From NCBI RefSeq assembly GCF_008369125.1, contig NZ_VOAY01000006.1, positions 1 to 64,000 of the forward strand: 64,000 nucleotides of DNA. Direction: 5' to 3'. The notes under the pieces are model-generated. The model was not told the DNA's origin, did not search any database, and was given only the letters and a program-made list of their open reading frames with translations. Numbering within the stretch: the first letter of the stretch is position 1; every line of letters begins with the position of its first letter. The stretch comes from Allopusillimonas sp008369125. Its GTDB lineage: Bacteria > Pseudomonadota > Gammaproteobacteria > Burkholderiales > Burkholderiaceae_B. Positions 27,523 through 36,667 of the stretch are shown in pieces. The position numbers were made by a program, and so were the translations under genes.

Positions 27523-27560
27523 AGCCCGCGTGGCGAGCCGTTTAACTCGTCAAGCGGGCT
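27523..27560 (-). terminator. phoU terminator
   Basis: Read on the minus strand, AGCCCGC and GCGGGCT enclose an inner partly paired GACGAG/CTCGCC segment and are followed by TTTTT. It begins 16 bp after the phoU stop. Confidence 0.8.
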
Positions 27561-27575
27561 AGATAACCAGCAACT

Positions 27576-28301
27576 TCAGATATTGTTTTCTTCTTCGGGC
27601 AACTCGCCACGTGCGGTGCGTTCGGTGTTTTTTACACCGGTGTGACGTACGTCGTCGCCCAACACCATGTAGATAACGCGCTCTGACATATTTTTGGCAT
27701 GGTCGCCTATACGCTCAAGCGCCCGTGCTATAAAAATAAGGTCAATAGAACGGGAAATGGTGCGCGGATCTTCGATCATGTAGGTAATAATGTGCCGCAA
27801 AGAGCCCTTCCATTCTTTGTCGACCTCTTTGTCGTTGCGCACAACCTGCGCGGCCGCCACGGCATCCATGCGGGCAAAGGCGTCAAGCGCATCATGAATC
27901 ATCTGGACCACAGAGTTGCCCATGTGACGCAACTCGACCACGGGCTCGTAGCCTGATTCAGCTTCGTGCAGACGACGGGCCATCTTGGCGATTTTTTCAG
28001 CTTCGTCGCCACAGCGTTCCATATCGGTAAGCATTTTTGAAACGCCCAGCAACAGACGAAGGTCGCTCGCCGTAGGCTGATTGCGGGCGATTAATTGGCC
28101 AATGCGCTCGTCAATGTCGACTTCAAGGCGATTGACCTGTTTTTCTCTTTCGCGCACTATGTCGACCAGGCTGAGATCGCCAGAAATAAGAGCTTCTATG
28201 CCATCTTTGACCATGGCCTCCACCAAGCCCCCCATCTGCAAGAACATTGATCGGGTGGTTTCGAGATCAGCATGAAATTGCTTATTTGTGTGTTCTAACA
28301 T
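27576..28301 (-). CDS. phoU: Phosphate signalling regulator PhoU
   Basis: A 241-residue cytoplasmic all-helical protein with two PhoU repeats; the first contains GGLVEAMVKDGIEAL and the second MGNSVVQMIHDALDAF. The conserved RCGDEAEKIA and ERIGDHAKNMSE metal-binding motifs are visible. PhoU represses the Pho regulon through PstB and PhoR. AGAGG precedes the ATG. The pst and phoBR genes that often accompany it are not in this window, so it is expressed from its own promoter here. Confidence 0.95.
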   Translation of the reverse strand: MLEHTNKQFHADLETTRSMFLQMGGLVEAMVKDGIEALISGDLSLVDIVREREKQVNRLEVDIDERIGQLIARNQPTASDLRLLLGVSKMLTDMERCGDEAEKIAKMARRLHEAESGYEPVVELRHMGNSVVQMIHDALDAFARMDAVAAAQVVRNDKEVDKEWKGSLRHIITYMIEDPRTISRSIDLIFIARALERIGDHAKNMSERVIYMVLGDDVRHTGVKNTERTARGELPEEENNI

Positions 28302-28368
28302 GACAGCCTCTGGTCATTACCGTGTAAATGAATCGAATGGCACAGCGTACATAAGTATTATGACGCAA

Positions 28369-29052
28369 TTATGACGCAGCACGTTCTACCTGCCGAACAC
28401 CTGCCTGCCCCGACACCAGAACCACGTCAGCGCCTGCCAGGGCGAACAGCCCACAACACACCACACCCGGTATGTTGTTAAGGTGGGCCTCAAGCCCAGC
28501 AGGGTCAGTGATGGTAAGGCCCGACACGTCGAGAATCTGACACCCATTGTCTGTTACGAAGCCTTCCCGCAACACGGGCTCGCCACCCAATGCTCGCAAA
28601 CGGCGCGTTACCGACTCGCGCGCCATGGGAATAACCTCTATGGGTAATGGGAAGTGCCCCAGCGTCTGGACCTGTTTGGATTCGTCCACAATACACACAA
28701 AGCGCTGGGCCACCGAAGACACGATTTTTTCTCGCGTCAGGGCACCGCCCCCGCCTTTGATCATGCTTAGCCCGCCGTCGATTTCGTCTGCACCATCAAC
28801 ATACAGAGGCATGGCCTCTACCTGATTGAGATCGAATACCTCGATACCAAGCTGGCGCATTCGCGCTGAACTACGCTCAGAGCTGGATGCCGCGCCGCGG
28901 AAACGATCACGGTATGGGGCCAGCGCATCAATAAACAGATCAACCGTCGAACCAGTACCCACACCCAGCACGACATCAGGCATCAAAAATGGGAGGGTAA
29001 ATTCAACGGCCGCCTGTGCGACGTTCTGTTTAAGTTGGGCCTGAGTCAGCAT
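28369..29052 (-). CDS. rpiA: Ribose-5-phosphate isomerase A
   Basis: Interconverts ribose-5-phosphate and ribulose-5-phosphate in the non-oxidative pentose phosphate pathway. The 227 residues carry the family motifs GVGTGSTVDLFIDAL, DGADEIDG near residue 85 and KGGGGALTREKIV with the catalytic Asp and Lys. The length matches RpiA. It is a single gene with a short gap to phoU downstream and a degenerate repeat region upstream. Confidence 0.96.
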   Translation of the reverse strand: MLTQAQLKQNVAQAAVEFTLPFLMPDVVLGVGTGSTVDLFIDALAPYRDRFRGAASSSERSSARMRQLGIEVFDLNQVEAMPLYVDGADEIDGGLSMIKGGGGALTREKIVSSVAQRFVCIVDESKQVQTLGHFPLPIEVIPMARESVTRRLRALGGEPVLREGFVTDNGCQILDVSGLTITDPAGLEAHLNNIPGVVCCGLFALAGADVVLVSGQAGVRQVERAAS

Positions 29053-29154
29053 AAGGGGGATTCCGGGGGAAAGTTAAGTGCCCATGACATCGGGGCACGG
29101 AAGTGTTGGAGTGGCCTAAGCACCAAGGTTGGAACACTGGGGTTTGATACGTAG

Positions 29155-29252
29155 ACCTGAGGTCGCGACCTGCACTCTGAAACCTGTAATTCGATTTACC
29201 TGTAAGTTGAAACCTGGGACGAGTGATCTGTAATATGAAGCCCGAGGTTGAA
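29155..29252. repeat. Degenerate ~14-bp tandem repeat upstream of rpiA
   Basis: About seven consecutive units of 13-16 bp follow the pattern ACCTG-N6-8-GAA, for example ACCTGCACTCTGAA, ACCTGTAAGTTGAA and ATCTGTAATATGAA. Units are diverged but keep register. They lie in the 271-bp gap between the Spx-like gene and rpiA, where I see no coding frame. Confidence 0.6.
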
Positions 29253-29323
29253 AAAACAGATTTAATAATATCCATCGTTTACGGCAGCGGATTCAGCTTA
29301 GAACCGGTTTATTCAGACCTGCC

Positions 29324-29680
29324 TTAGCCAAAACGCTCGGTATATTTTTTATCAGAAAACCCAACCTGTACACCACCTTGTGTATCTATGGTGACCGGCC
29401 GGCGAACGAGTGCAGGAAACTCGGCAATCAGTTCCAGCCATTGTTCGTCGGTGCTTGGTGTTTTACGTTCTGGCGGCAGATTACGCCAGGTCATGGACGC
29501 ACGATTGACCAGTTTGGGCCAGCCTCCCAGCTCGTCTGCCCAGGCACGCAAGGTATCAGGCGCCAAAAGATGATCACGATAATCGGTAAATTCAAACGCC
29601 ACACCATGCTCGGACAGCCATGCCGTGGCTTTGTGGCAGGTGCTGCAGTTCTTAAGGCCATAAAGGCGTACAGTATTCAT
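29324..29680 (-). CDS. ArsC/Spx-family protein (YffB-like)
   Basis: A 118-residue thioredoxin-fold protein of the ArsC/Spx family with a C-x-x-C near the N-terminus (C12 and C15 in KNCSTCHK) and the family RRPVTID segment. It matches the YffB-type subgroup with C-x-x-C rather than classical arsenate reductases; the substrate is unknown. AAGGAA precedes the ATG. It lies 9 bp after potI and is probably the last gene of the pot operon. Confidence 0.82.
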   Translation of the reverse strand: MNTVRLYGLKNCSTCHKATAWLSEHGVAFEFTDYRDHLLAPDTLRAWADELGGWPKLVNRASMTWRNLPPERKTPSTDEQWLELIAEFPALVRRPVTIDTQGGVQVGFSDKKYTERFG

Positions 29681-29689
29681 ATATTTCCT

Positions 29690-30496
29690 TTATTGCTTGC
29701 TGGCGCGGCCCCATTGAATGCGATTGGCAACAATGACACAAACTGCGACCACCAAAATGAACACTGTAGCCAGTGCATTGATTTCGGGTTTAAGGCCCAG
29801 TCGCACACGCGAAAACACTTCGATCGGCAACGTGGTGTAACCCGGCCCTGACAAAAATGACGCGATGACAACATCATCGAGCGATAGTGTAAAAGCAAGC
29901 AGCCAGGCCGCCAACAGCGCAGGCACAATCAACGGCACGGTGATGACGAAAAAGACTTTGAGCGGCGTCGCCCCCAGGTCGAGTGCTGCCTCTTCGAGCG
30001 AACGGTCAAGGTCACGTATACGCGACTGGATGATCACCGCCACATATGCCGTGCACAGCGTCAGGTGCCCGATCCATATCGTGAATACCCCATTGCCGTC
30101 GGGCCACCCCAGCAATTCGCTGACCTCGACAAACATGAGCAGCAGCGAGATGCCCAACACGACCTCAGGGATGACCAGCGGGGCACTTAGCATGCCAACG
30201 TACAAGGAAAAGCCGCGAAACCGCCCCATGCGAGCCAGCACATAGCCTGCCCAAGTACCGACGACGACCGCAGCCGTAGCAGTCAGCGAGGCGATAATAA
30301 GCGAGAGCCTGGCCGCACTCAGCAATGCCTCGTCATCAAGCAGTGCCGCATACCATTTAAACGAGAAGCCGCTCCATGACGTCATCATGGCAGAATCGTT
30401 AAACGAAAAAACCATGAGACAAAGAATCGGAATATACAAAAAGGCATAACCCACGGTGAGCACAACAGCCCTGAGCGCTGGATTGGGGCGTGTCAT
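29690..30496 (-). CDS. potI: Putrescine ABC transporter permease PotI
   Basis: A 268-residue inner-membrane permease with six helices and the EAA docking loop (LEEAALDLGATPLKVFFVIT) near residues 170-190. It overlaps the potH stop as ATGA. With PotH it forms the channel of the PotFGHI putrescine importer. The operon order potF-G-H-I is canonical; polyamine specificity within the family rests on PotF. Confidence 0.88.
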   Translation of the reverse strand: MTRPNPALRAVVLTVGYAFLYIPILCLMVFSFNDSAMMTSWSGFSFKWYAALLDDEALLSAARLSLIIASLTATAAVVVGTWAGYVLARMGRFRGFSLYVGMLSAPLVIPEVVLGISLLLMFVEVSELLGWPDGNGVFTIWIGHLTLCTAYVAVIIQSRIRDLDRSLEEAALDLGATPLKVFFVITVPLIVPALLAAWLLAFTLSLDDVVIASFLSGPGYTTLPIEVFSRVRLGLKPEINALATVFILVVAVCVIVANRIQWGRASKQ

Positions 30497-31410
30497 CGCG
30501 CCCCCCCTCGTTGTGCTTCAAACTGCCTGACCTGGGCATACTGAAACAATACCAACGGCACCAGCAACAACATGACCATCACGCAGGTCACGGCCGCCGC
30601 CATGGGCCAATCGGCGTTATTGAAGAACTCGTTCCACATAACCCGCCCCATCATGAGGGTATTGGCGCCCCCAAGCATTTCGGGAATCACGTACTCGCCT
30701 ACTGTCGGAATAAAAACCAGCATGGCGCCGGCAATAACACCTGGCATAGACAAGGGCAGCGTTATGCTGACAAAGGCCCGCCATGGACGGGCCCCCAGAT
30801 CATAAGCCGCCTCAAGCAGCCGGACATCGAGTTTGACCAGGTTGGCATAAAGCGGCAGGATAAAAAACGGCAGGTAGGCATAGACAAGGCCAATGTACAC
30901 CGCTAGGTCAGTGCGGTAGATTTCCATGGGCGAATCAATAACACCCAGCCACAGCAAGAAATTATTGAGCAGGCCATCATTGCGCAATATGCCCACCCAG
31001 GCGTAAACACGCAGCAGCAATGATGTCCAGAAAGGCAAAATAACCCCAAGCAGCAAAATACTGCGCACAGACGCATTCGAGCGAGCAATGTAATACGCCA
31101 TGGGGTAGCCAATGACCATGCAGCATGCAGTGGTAATGGCGGCCATTTTGACCGAGTTAAGGTAGGTCGCAAGGTACAGGCTGTCGGTGAACAGCAATAT
31201 ATACCCACGCAAGCTCAGGGCAATAGTGAGGACTTCATCGTGTAGCTCGGCCAGCGGCGTATAGGGTGGTACACCAAAACGCAGGTCGGCAAAACTAATC
31301 TTAAGTACCAGCAAAAATGGTACCAACAGCCACAGCGACAGCCAGGCGAACGGCGGCACAATCGCCAGCAATCGCCGGCCGGGCATGGGAGGCCAGGCGA
31401 TTTTTTTCAT
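30493..31410 (-). CDS. potH: Putrescine ABC transporter permease PotH
   Basis: A 305-residue permease with about six helices; the EAA loop reads LLEAAYDLGARPWRAFVSIT near residues 205-225. ATG 31410 overlaps the potG stop as ATGA and was chosen over an in-frame upstream codon. Partner of PotI in the importer. Confidence 0.88.
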   Translation of the reverse strand: MKKIAWPPMPGRRLLAIVPPFAWLSLWLLVPFLLVLKISFADLRFGVPPYTPLAELHDEVLTIALSLRGYILLFTDSLYLATYLNSVKMAAITTACCMVIGYPMAYYIARSNASVRSILLLGVILPFWTSLLLRVYAWVGILRNDGLLNNFLLWLGVIDSPMEIYRTDLAVYIGLVYAYLPFFILPLYANLVKLDVRLLEAAYDLGARPWRAFVSITLPLSMPGVIAGAMLVFIPTVGEYVIPEMLGGANTLMMGRVMWNEFFNNADWPMAAAVTCVMVMLLLVPLVLFQYAQVRQFEAQRGGAR

Positions 31411-32534
31411 GATGCCAATACCGTGGCGCTGTCGCTGGACCACGCGGCGTACACCTCGTCATCTAGCCCAGGAGCATCGGCCTGAGCCAGCAGCTGGCTC
31501 GGCACGCTTGCTTCAATGATTTGGCCTGAATCGAGCCGAATCTGGTACTGGGCATAGGCGCCCATCCAGGCCATGTGGCTGACCATGCCATGCGCCCAGT
31601 TTGATTCGATCACAGGCTGTTCACGCAATACACGCACATGCTCGGGCCTGACCGACACAAACACTTCCATGCCCAGGGGCTCACTGATACCGTGGTTGAC
31701 ATAGAGTGGGCGGGGCAGTGCACTACTTTCGATAACTACATGATCAGGCTCGTCAACAACAATGGTGCCGGTGAACAGATTGGTGGAGCCGATAAACCCG
31801 GCCACAAAACTGCTGGCCGGAAACGCATAGACGTCTTGAGGCGAACCGCACTGCACGATTTGGCCTTCTGTCATGACGGCCAGCCGGTCAGCCATGGTCA
31901 TGGCTTCTTCCTGATCATGGGTAACCATAATGCACGTTACGCCGACCTGCTCAAGTATCTTTATGAGCTCAATTTGCGTTTTCTGGCGAATTTGCTTGTC
32001 GAGCGCTGACATGGGTTCATCGAGCAATAACAGCTTGGGCCGCTTTACCAGGCTACGCGCCAGCGCGACACGTTGTTGTTGACCACCCGAGAGCTGACTG
32101 GGCTTGCGCCGCGCGTAACCACCCATTTGCACGAGATCAAGCACCTCAAATACGCGCTCGTGGATTTCGTTGCGCGGCACGCCCTCTTGCTTGAGACCAA
32201 ACGCCACATTGGCCTCAACCGTCATATGCGGAAACAGCGCATACGACTGAAACATCATGTTGACAGGCCTGCGGTGTGGCGGCAGGCTGGTGATATCTTC
32301 GTTGTCGAGGTAAATGCGACCGGAGGTAGCATCTTCGAAACCCGCCAGCATGCGCAGCAGGGTCGATTTGCCGCAACCTGAGCTGCCCAGCAAGGCGAAT
32401 ACCTCATGCCGTCGCACCGACAGGTTTACGGAGCGTACAGCCACTGTGTCGCCAAATATTTTGACCAGTTCTTCGATGCGCACAAACCCGTCCGCATCGC
32501 CGGACCACGACGACGTCTGTCGCAAATCAGACAT
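31407..32534 (-). CDS. potG: Putrescine ABC transporter ATPase PotG
   Basis: A 375-residue ATPase: Walker A GSSGCGKSTLLR near residue 50, signature LSGGQQQRVALARSL near 147, Walker B LLLLDEPMSALD near 167, H-loop VTHDQEEA, and a C-terminal TOBE domain. The start lies 5 bp after the potF stop. It energises the PotFGHI importer. Confidence 0.9.
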   Translation of the reverse strand: MSDLRQTSSWSGDADGFVRIEELVKIFGDTVAVRSVNLSVRRHEVFALLGSSGCGKSTLLRMLAGFEDATSGRIYLDNEDITSLPPHRRPVNMMFQSYALFPHMTVEANVAFGLKQEGVPRNEIHERVFEVLDLVQMGGYARRKPSQLSGGQQQRVALARSLVKRPKLLLLDEPMSALDKQIRQKTQIELIKILEQVGVTCIMVTHDQEEAMTMADRLAVMTEGQIVQCGSPQDVYAFPASSFVAGFIGSTNLFTGTIVVDEPDHVVIESSALPRPLYVNHGISEPLGMEVFVSVRPEHVRVLREQPVIESNWAHGMVSHMAWMGAYAQYQIRLDSGQIIEASVPSQLLAQADAPGLDDEVYAAWSSDSATVLAS

Positions 32535-32539
32535 GATGT

Positions 32540-33640
32540 TTAACGCCCTGACTTTAACTCAGCCCACATCCGTGTCTGCAGACGCTGCATCTTCAGTGGC
32601 TGCGGTTTGATCACAAAAAGGGTTTTGGCAACCTCAGGAGTCGGGTAAATCATGGGGTTATCAGCCACTTCTTTGATCACATACTTGCGCGCCTCTTTGT
32701 TGGCATTGGGATAAAACATGGTGTTGGTAATGGCGGCATGCACCTCAGGGGTTTCAATGTAATTGATGAACGCATGGGCTTCGTCGACATGCGCTGCACC
32801 TTTGGGTATGGCCATGGTGTCAAACCACACCGGCGCCCCACCCTCTGGAATGTAGTAATCAATGGTGTAGGCTTTTTTGGCCTCACGTGCGCGGTGAGCC
32901 GCTATCATGACGTCGCCTGAATACCCATAGACCATGCACAGATCACCCGCAGCCAGCTCATCAATATAGCCAGAAGAGCTGAACTGACGCACATAGGGCC
33001 GAATAGACTTAAGCAGATCAAACGCCGCCTTGTAATCATCAGGGTTGCTGCTGTTGGGATCTTTACCCAGGTAGTGCAGTGCAGCAGGCAAGATCTGTGC
33101 GGCTTCGTCAAGTATGGATATGCCGCAGCCCTTAAGCTTTGCGGCATTTTCGGGCTTGAACAACATATCCCAGCTATTGAGTGGCGCGTTATCACCGAAG
33201 ATTTCCTTCACCTTGGTGACGTTGTAACCCAGCCCATTGGTACCATAGCCCCAGGGGACCAAATACTGATTGCCCGGATCGACGCTGGCGACGACGTCCA
33301 TGATCGCCTGATCAAGGTATTTAAGGTTGGGTAGTTTTGTTTTATCGAGTTTCTGGAACAAACCGCCCTCGATCTGGCGTGCGGCGTAATTGGTAGACGG
33401 CACAACAACGTCATAACCCGATTTGCCGGTAAGCAGCTTGGCCTGAAGGGTATCGTTGCTGTCATAGACGTCGTAGCGCGCCTTAATGCCGGTTGCTTTT
33501 TCAAACCCCGATATGGTGTCGGGCGCGGTGTATTCGGCCCAGTTGTACACGTTGACGATGCGTTCTTGCGACCAGGCCGTCGACATCGTCGATACCAGTG
33601 CAACACCTACGAGCAGCTTTGTTGTCACGCTGAATTTCAT
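32540..33640 (-). CDS. potF: Putrescine-binding protein PotF
   Basis: A 366-residue periplasmic binding protein. The signal peptide MKFSVTTKLLVGVALVST is cleaved near TAWSQ. The mature protein opens with RIVNVYNWAEYTAPDTISGF, the typical polyamine-binding-protein start in which the WAEY aromatic residues help form the ligand pocket. GGGGAGG lies before ATG 33640, which decides the start over a codon seven residues earlier. It heads potFGHI, followed by the Spx-like gene. Confidence 0.92.
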   Translation of the reverse strand: MKFSVTTKLLVGVALVSTMSTAWSQERIVNVYNWAEYTAPDTISGFEKATGIKARYDVYDSNDTLQAKLLTGKSGYDVVVPSTNYAARQIEGGLFQKLDKTKLPNLKYLDQAIMDVVASVDPGNQYLVPWGYGTNGLGYNVTKVKEIFGDNAPLNSWDMLFKPENAAKLKGCGISILDEAAQILPAALHYLGKDPNSSNPDDYKAAFDLLKSIRPYVRQFSSSGYIDELAAGDLCMVYGYSGDVMIAAHRAREAKKAYTIDYYIPEGGAPVWFDTMAIPKGAAHVDEAHAFINYIETPEVHAAITNTMFYPNANKEARKYVIKEVADNPMIYPTPEVAKTLFVIKPQPLKMQRLQTRMWAELKSGR

Positions 33641-33697
33641 TGCAAGCCTCCCCAAGACCACAGAAACCCAAAAGGCGAGATGATAAAGCTTTTTTGC

Positions 33698-34438
33698 CTA
33701 TGGGTGTTGCGTTAACCCATCAAGCTGGCCATAGACACGATTAAGCTCGTCCCACCACACCATGCCACGCTCACCAGCCACCTTCACCAGCGACCTGCGC
33801 AGACGCAACAAATTACCACGTCTGCGCTCGGGCGACAGCAAAGGCCGGACGCGGCCCTTGTCAAAATCAATAAGCCAGGCCTTGCCAGACTCATCGAGCA
33901 GAACGTTGTAAGCATTGAGATCAGCGTGCCAGACGCCTGCATGATGAATGGCACAAATGGCCGCCGCCACTGCCGCATGATGCCCTTGATCGAGCACATT
34001 GGCCAGCGGCTTTACATCAGGAATGCGGGCGACCAGAATGGCCGCGCGATATGTCAGGCCATTGCGCCACCAGGCGGCCGCTACGGGGCGAGGAACCGGC
34101 AAGCCCTGCCCATACATAAAGCGCAGCAGATTAAATTCAGCAAACGAACGCGTTGCATTCTTGCCAGCCCAGACGTAATGACGCTGGCTCAGCCGTGCCA
34201 TCAAGCCTCCGCGGCGATAGTGGCGCAACACGCCCTCACCAAATTGCCCCTGCACAAACCATGCTGCCCGTCGCCCGCCCTCACTGACTTCCTGAGCATG
34301 ATTGCGCGTATCCGTTGCATCAAAAAGATAGGCTCCGGGCTCAAATACCAGCTCGGGATCAAACCTCATGAGGCCGCCTGGAATCCGGCACTCTTGTGCC
34401 TCGGGTGCCCGCATGTTGACCGACGACAAACGGGTCAT
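33698..34438 (-). CDS. kdkA: 3-deoxy-D-manno-octulosonic acid kinase
   Basis: A 246-residue small-molecule kinase that phosphorylates Kdo of inner-core LPS at the 4-position. The protein-kinase-like catalytic loop is visible as HADLNAYNVL near residue 170 and the metal-binding motif as IDFDKGR near 190, as in KdkA/WaaP-type kinases. GGAG precedes the ATG. It lies between a TSUP permease and potF on the same strand, away from other LPS genes in the window. Confidence 0.85.
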   Translation of the reverse strand: MTRLSSVNMRAPEAQECRIPGGLMRFDPELVFEPGAYLFDATDTRNHAQEVSEGGRRAAWFVQGQFGEGVLRHYRRGGLMARLSQRHYVWAGKNATRSFAEFNLLRFMYGQGLPVPRPVAAAWWRNGLTYRAAILVARIPDVKPLANVLDQGHHAAVAAAICAIHHAGVWHADLNAYNVLLDESGKAWLIDFDKGRVRPLLSPERRRGNLLRLRRSLVKVAGERGMVWWDELNRVYGQLDGLTQHP

Positions 34439-34490
34439 GGGGTCTCCGGATAAAAAATGGGCACATAAGACAGAAAAATAATCATGGAGG

Positions 34491-35267
34491 CTATACCTTC
34501 AGCAAGAGCAGACCCATGATAACAACGAGCATGCAGGCAAATATCAACTTAAGTCGAGGTTCTGGCAGCGCATAGGCAAGGCGTACACCATAGGGCACGC
34601 ACAGCAGGCTACCCATAGCCATGGGCACGCCCACCAGCCAGTCTGCCTGACCATGAGACGCGTAGGTAATAAGTGCAACAAACGTACCCGGGATGATCAT
34701 GGTGAGCGCAAGCGCCTGCGCCCCTGTCTGGCTAAGCCTGAACACCGTGGTAAGAATAGGCACTACCAGTACCGAGCCACCTACACCGAATACGCCCCCC
34801 GCCAGCCCAGCCAATACGCCGACCAGGGCAAACCAGGCTCGGTTGAACTCGCCTGGCTGTCGACGTGGCGTAACAGAATGAGAGGCCCTCATCCCGCGGA
34901 CACCCTGGATAAAGTAGAAAATGGCAATAGCCAGCACAAATGAGGCGTATATTGTGCGCAGCACGCTAGAGTCAAGCCCTAGCGCAATTCTTGCCCCCAA
35001 ATACGTGAACACAATCGAACCTGCGGCACCGGCACCCGCCGCACGAAAATCAATGCGTGCATTCTGGTTATATTTGCGTACGGTAAGCAGTACGGCGGGC
35101 AGCACCATGATTAATGCAGTGCCCTGTGCCTGCTGCTGATCCATACCTAAAATGAGCCCAAGCAACGGGATGGCCAGCAGGCCGCCACCAATACCCAGCA
35201 CCCCGCCAGTAAATCCGATTAAAGCGCCAGATGCCAGAGCGCCTACAGCCAGCCAATACCACGTCAA
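34491..35267 (-). CDS. TSUP/TauE-SafE family membrane transporter
   Basis: A 258-residue inner-membrane protein with about eight helices and the family glycine motifs GGVLGIGGGLLAIPLL near residue 25 and GGVFGVGGSVLVVP near 160. The family exports or takes up sulfite and organosulfur anions; the substrate here is unknown. The start codon is TTG at 35267, supported by a strong GAGGAG five bases upstream. The gap to radA is only 10 bp, so it is probably cotranscribed with it. Confidence 0.85.
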   Translation of the reverse strand: MTWYWLAVGALASGALIGFTGGVLGIGGGLLAIPLLGLILGMDQQQAQGTALIMVLPAVLLTVRKYNQNARIDFRAAGAGAAGSIVFTYLGARIALGLDSSVLRTIYASFVLAIAIFYFIQGVRGMRASHSVTPRRQPGEFNRAWFALVGVLAGLAGGVFGVGGSVLVVPILTTVFRLSQTGAQALALTMIIPGTFVALITYASHGQADWLVGVPMAMGSLLCVPYGVRLAYALPEPRLKLIFACMLVVIMGLLLLKV

Positions 35268-35277
35268 ACTGTACTCC

Positions 35278-36639
35278 TCATGTTGCTTCCTTCACCCTGG
35301 CAATGGCGGCATCAATGCGATCGACAGCCCAGATTTCCAGACCTTCTATAGGCTGCCGGGGTGCATTGGCTTTGGGAACAAGTGCCAGCCCGAAGCCCAG
35401 CTTGGCAGCTTCACGCAACCTTTCCTGACCACGCGGCGCCGGTCGAATTTCGCCGGCCAGCCCGATCTCACCAAAGACGATTAACCCCTTGGGCAGTGGC
35501 TTATTGGTGAGCGAAGACATAATGGCCAGCAGAACGGGCAGGTCTGCCGCAGGTTCGGTAATTTTGACGCCCCCTACCGCATTGACGAAGACGTCTTGAT
35601 CGTAGGTGACGACACCAGCATGACGATGCAGGACAGCCAGCAACATAGCCAGACGCGTGCCTTCAAGGCCCACTGACAACCGACGGGGGTTGGGCACATG
35701 TGCCGTGTCAACCAGGGCCTGGATCTCGACCAGCAGCGGGCGTGTGCCTTCCTGGGTTGCCATGACGCAGGAGCCTGGTACGTTCTGCTCGTGTTGAGAA
35801 AGAAACAACGCAGACGGGTTGGACACCCCGCGCAAGCCACGGTCGGTCATGGCGAAAACGCCTAGCTCATTGACAGCACCAAACCGGTTTTTAAATGCTC
35901 TGACCAGCCTGAACGACGAATGCGTGTCGCCCTCAAAGTACAGCACCGTGTCAACGATATGTTCGAGCACACGTGGCCCGGCAAGCGAGCCGTCTTTTGT
36001 AACGTGCCCAATAAGAACGATCGTGGTGCCGGTCTGCTTGGCCAGACGGGTAAGCTGGGCTGCGCATTCGCGCACCTGCGACACGGAGCCGGGTGCAGCA
36101 CTTAGCTCACTGGAGTACAGCGTTTGTATCGAGTCAATGACGGCCACACTGGGCTGTTGCTCGGCAAGCGCTGCAGTGATGGCCTCAAGCCGGATCTCAG
36201 CCAGCAGATTGACGTCACTGGTAGCGAGGTCAAGTCGCCGAGCGCGCAAAGCCACCTGCTCGGCAGACTCTTCGCCCGTTACGTACAAAACCTTGACGCT
36301 CCGTGACAGCGACACCAGCGCTTGCAGCAATAACGTTGACTTCCCTATACCGGGGTCGCCGCCAATGAGCACAACAGCGCCGGGCACCAGCCCGCCACCG
36401 AGCACACGGTCAAACTCTGATATGCCGGACGGTTGCCGTGGCAACTCGCGCGCTTCGATATCCGATAGTTTGCGCACCGGGCTGGCGCCAGCCAGCGGTG
36501 CATAGCGATGCGGTGCGCCACCGTGATCGCGGGTTTCTTGTAAGGTATTCCAAGCGCCGCAATGCGGACACTTTCCTTCCCATTTGGGGCACACGCCCCC
36601 GCACTCGCTGCAGACGAACGATGTTTTTGCTTTTGCCAT
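35278..36639 (-). CDS. radA: DNA repair protein RadA
   Basis: A 453-residue RecA-like branch-migration ATPase. The N-terminal zinc finger has C10, C13, C24 and C27; Walker A is GGDPGIGKSTLLLQ near residue 92; the RadA-specific KNRFG motif is present (FKNRFGAVNELGVF); and a Lon-protease-like domain occupies the C-terminal third. It promotes branch migration of recombination intermediates with RecA. It lies 28 bp downstream of the SDR gene in the alr-SDR-radA-TSUP run. Confidence 0.96.
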   Translation of the reverse strand: MAKAKTSFVCSECGGVCPKWEGKCPHCGAWNTLQETRDHGGAPHRYAPLAGASPVRKLSDIEARELPRQPSGISEFDRVLGGGLVPGAVVLIGGDPGIGKSTLLLQALVSLSRSVKVLYVTGEESAEQVALRARRLDLATSDVNLLAEIRLEAITAALAEQQPSVAVIDSIQTLYSSELSAAPGSVSQVRECAAQLTRLAKQTGTTIVLIGHVTKDGSLAGPRVLEHIVDTVLYFEGDTHSSFRLVRAFKNRFGAVNELGVFAMTDRGLRGVSNPSALFLSQHEQNVPGSCVMATQEGTRPLLVEIQALVDTAHVPNPRRLSVGLEGTRLAMLLAVLHRHAGVVTYDQDVFVNAVGGVKITEPAADLPVLLAIMSSLTNKPLPKGLIVFGEIGLAGEIRPAPRGQERLREAAKLGFGLALVPKANAPRQPIEGLEIWAVDRIDAAIARVKEAT

Positions 36640-36667
36640 GTGTGCAGTTTAACCGCCCTGCAACACG

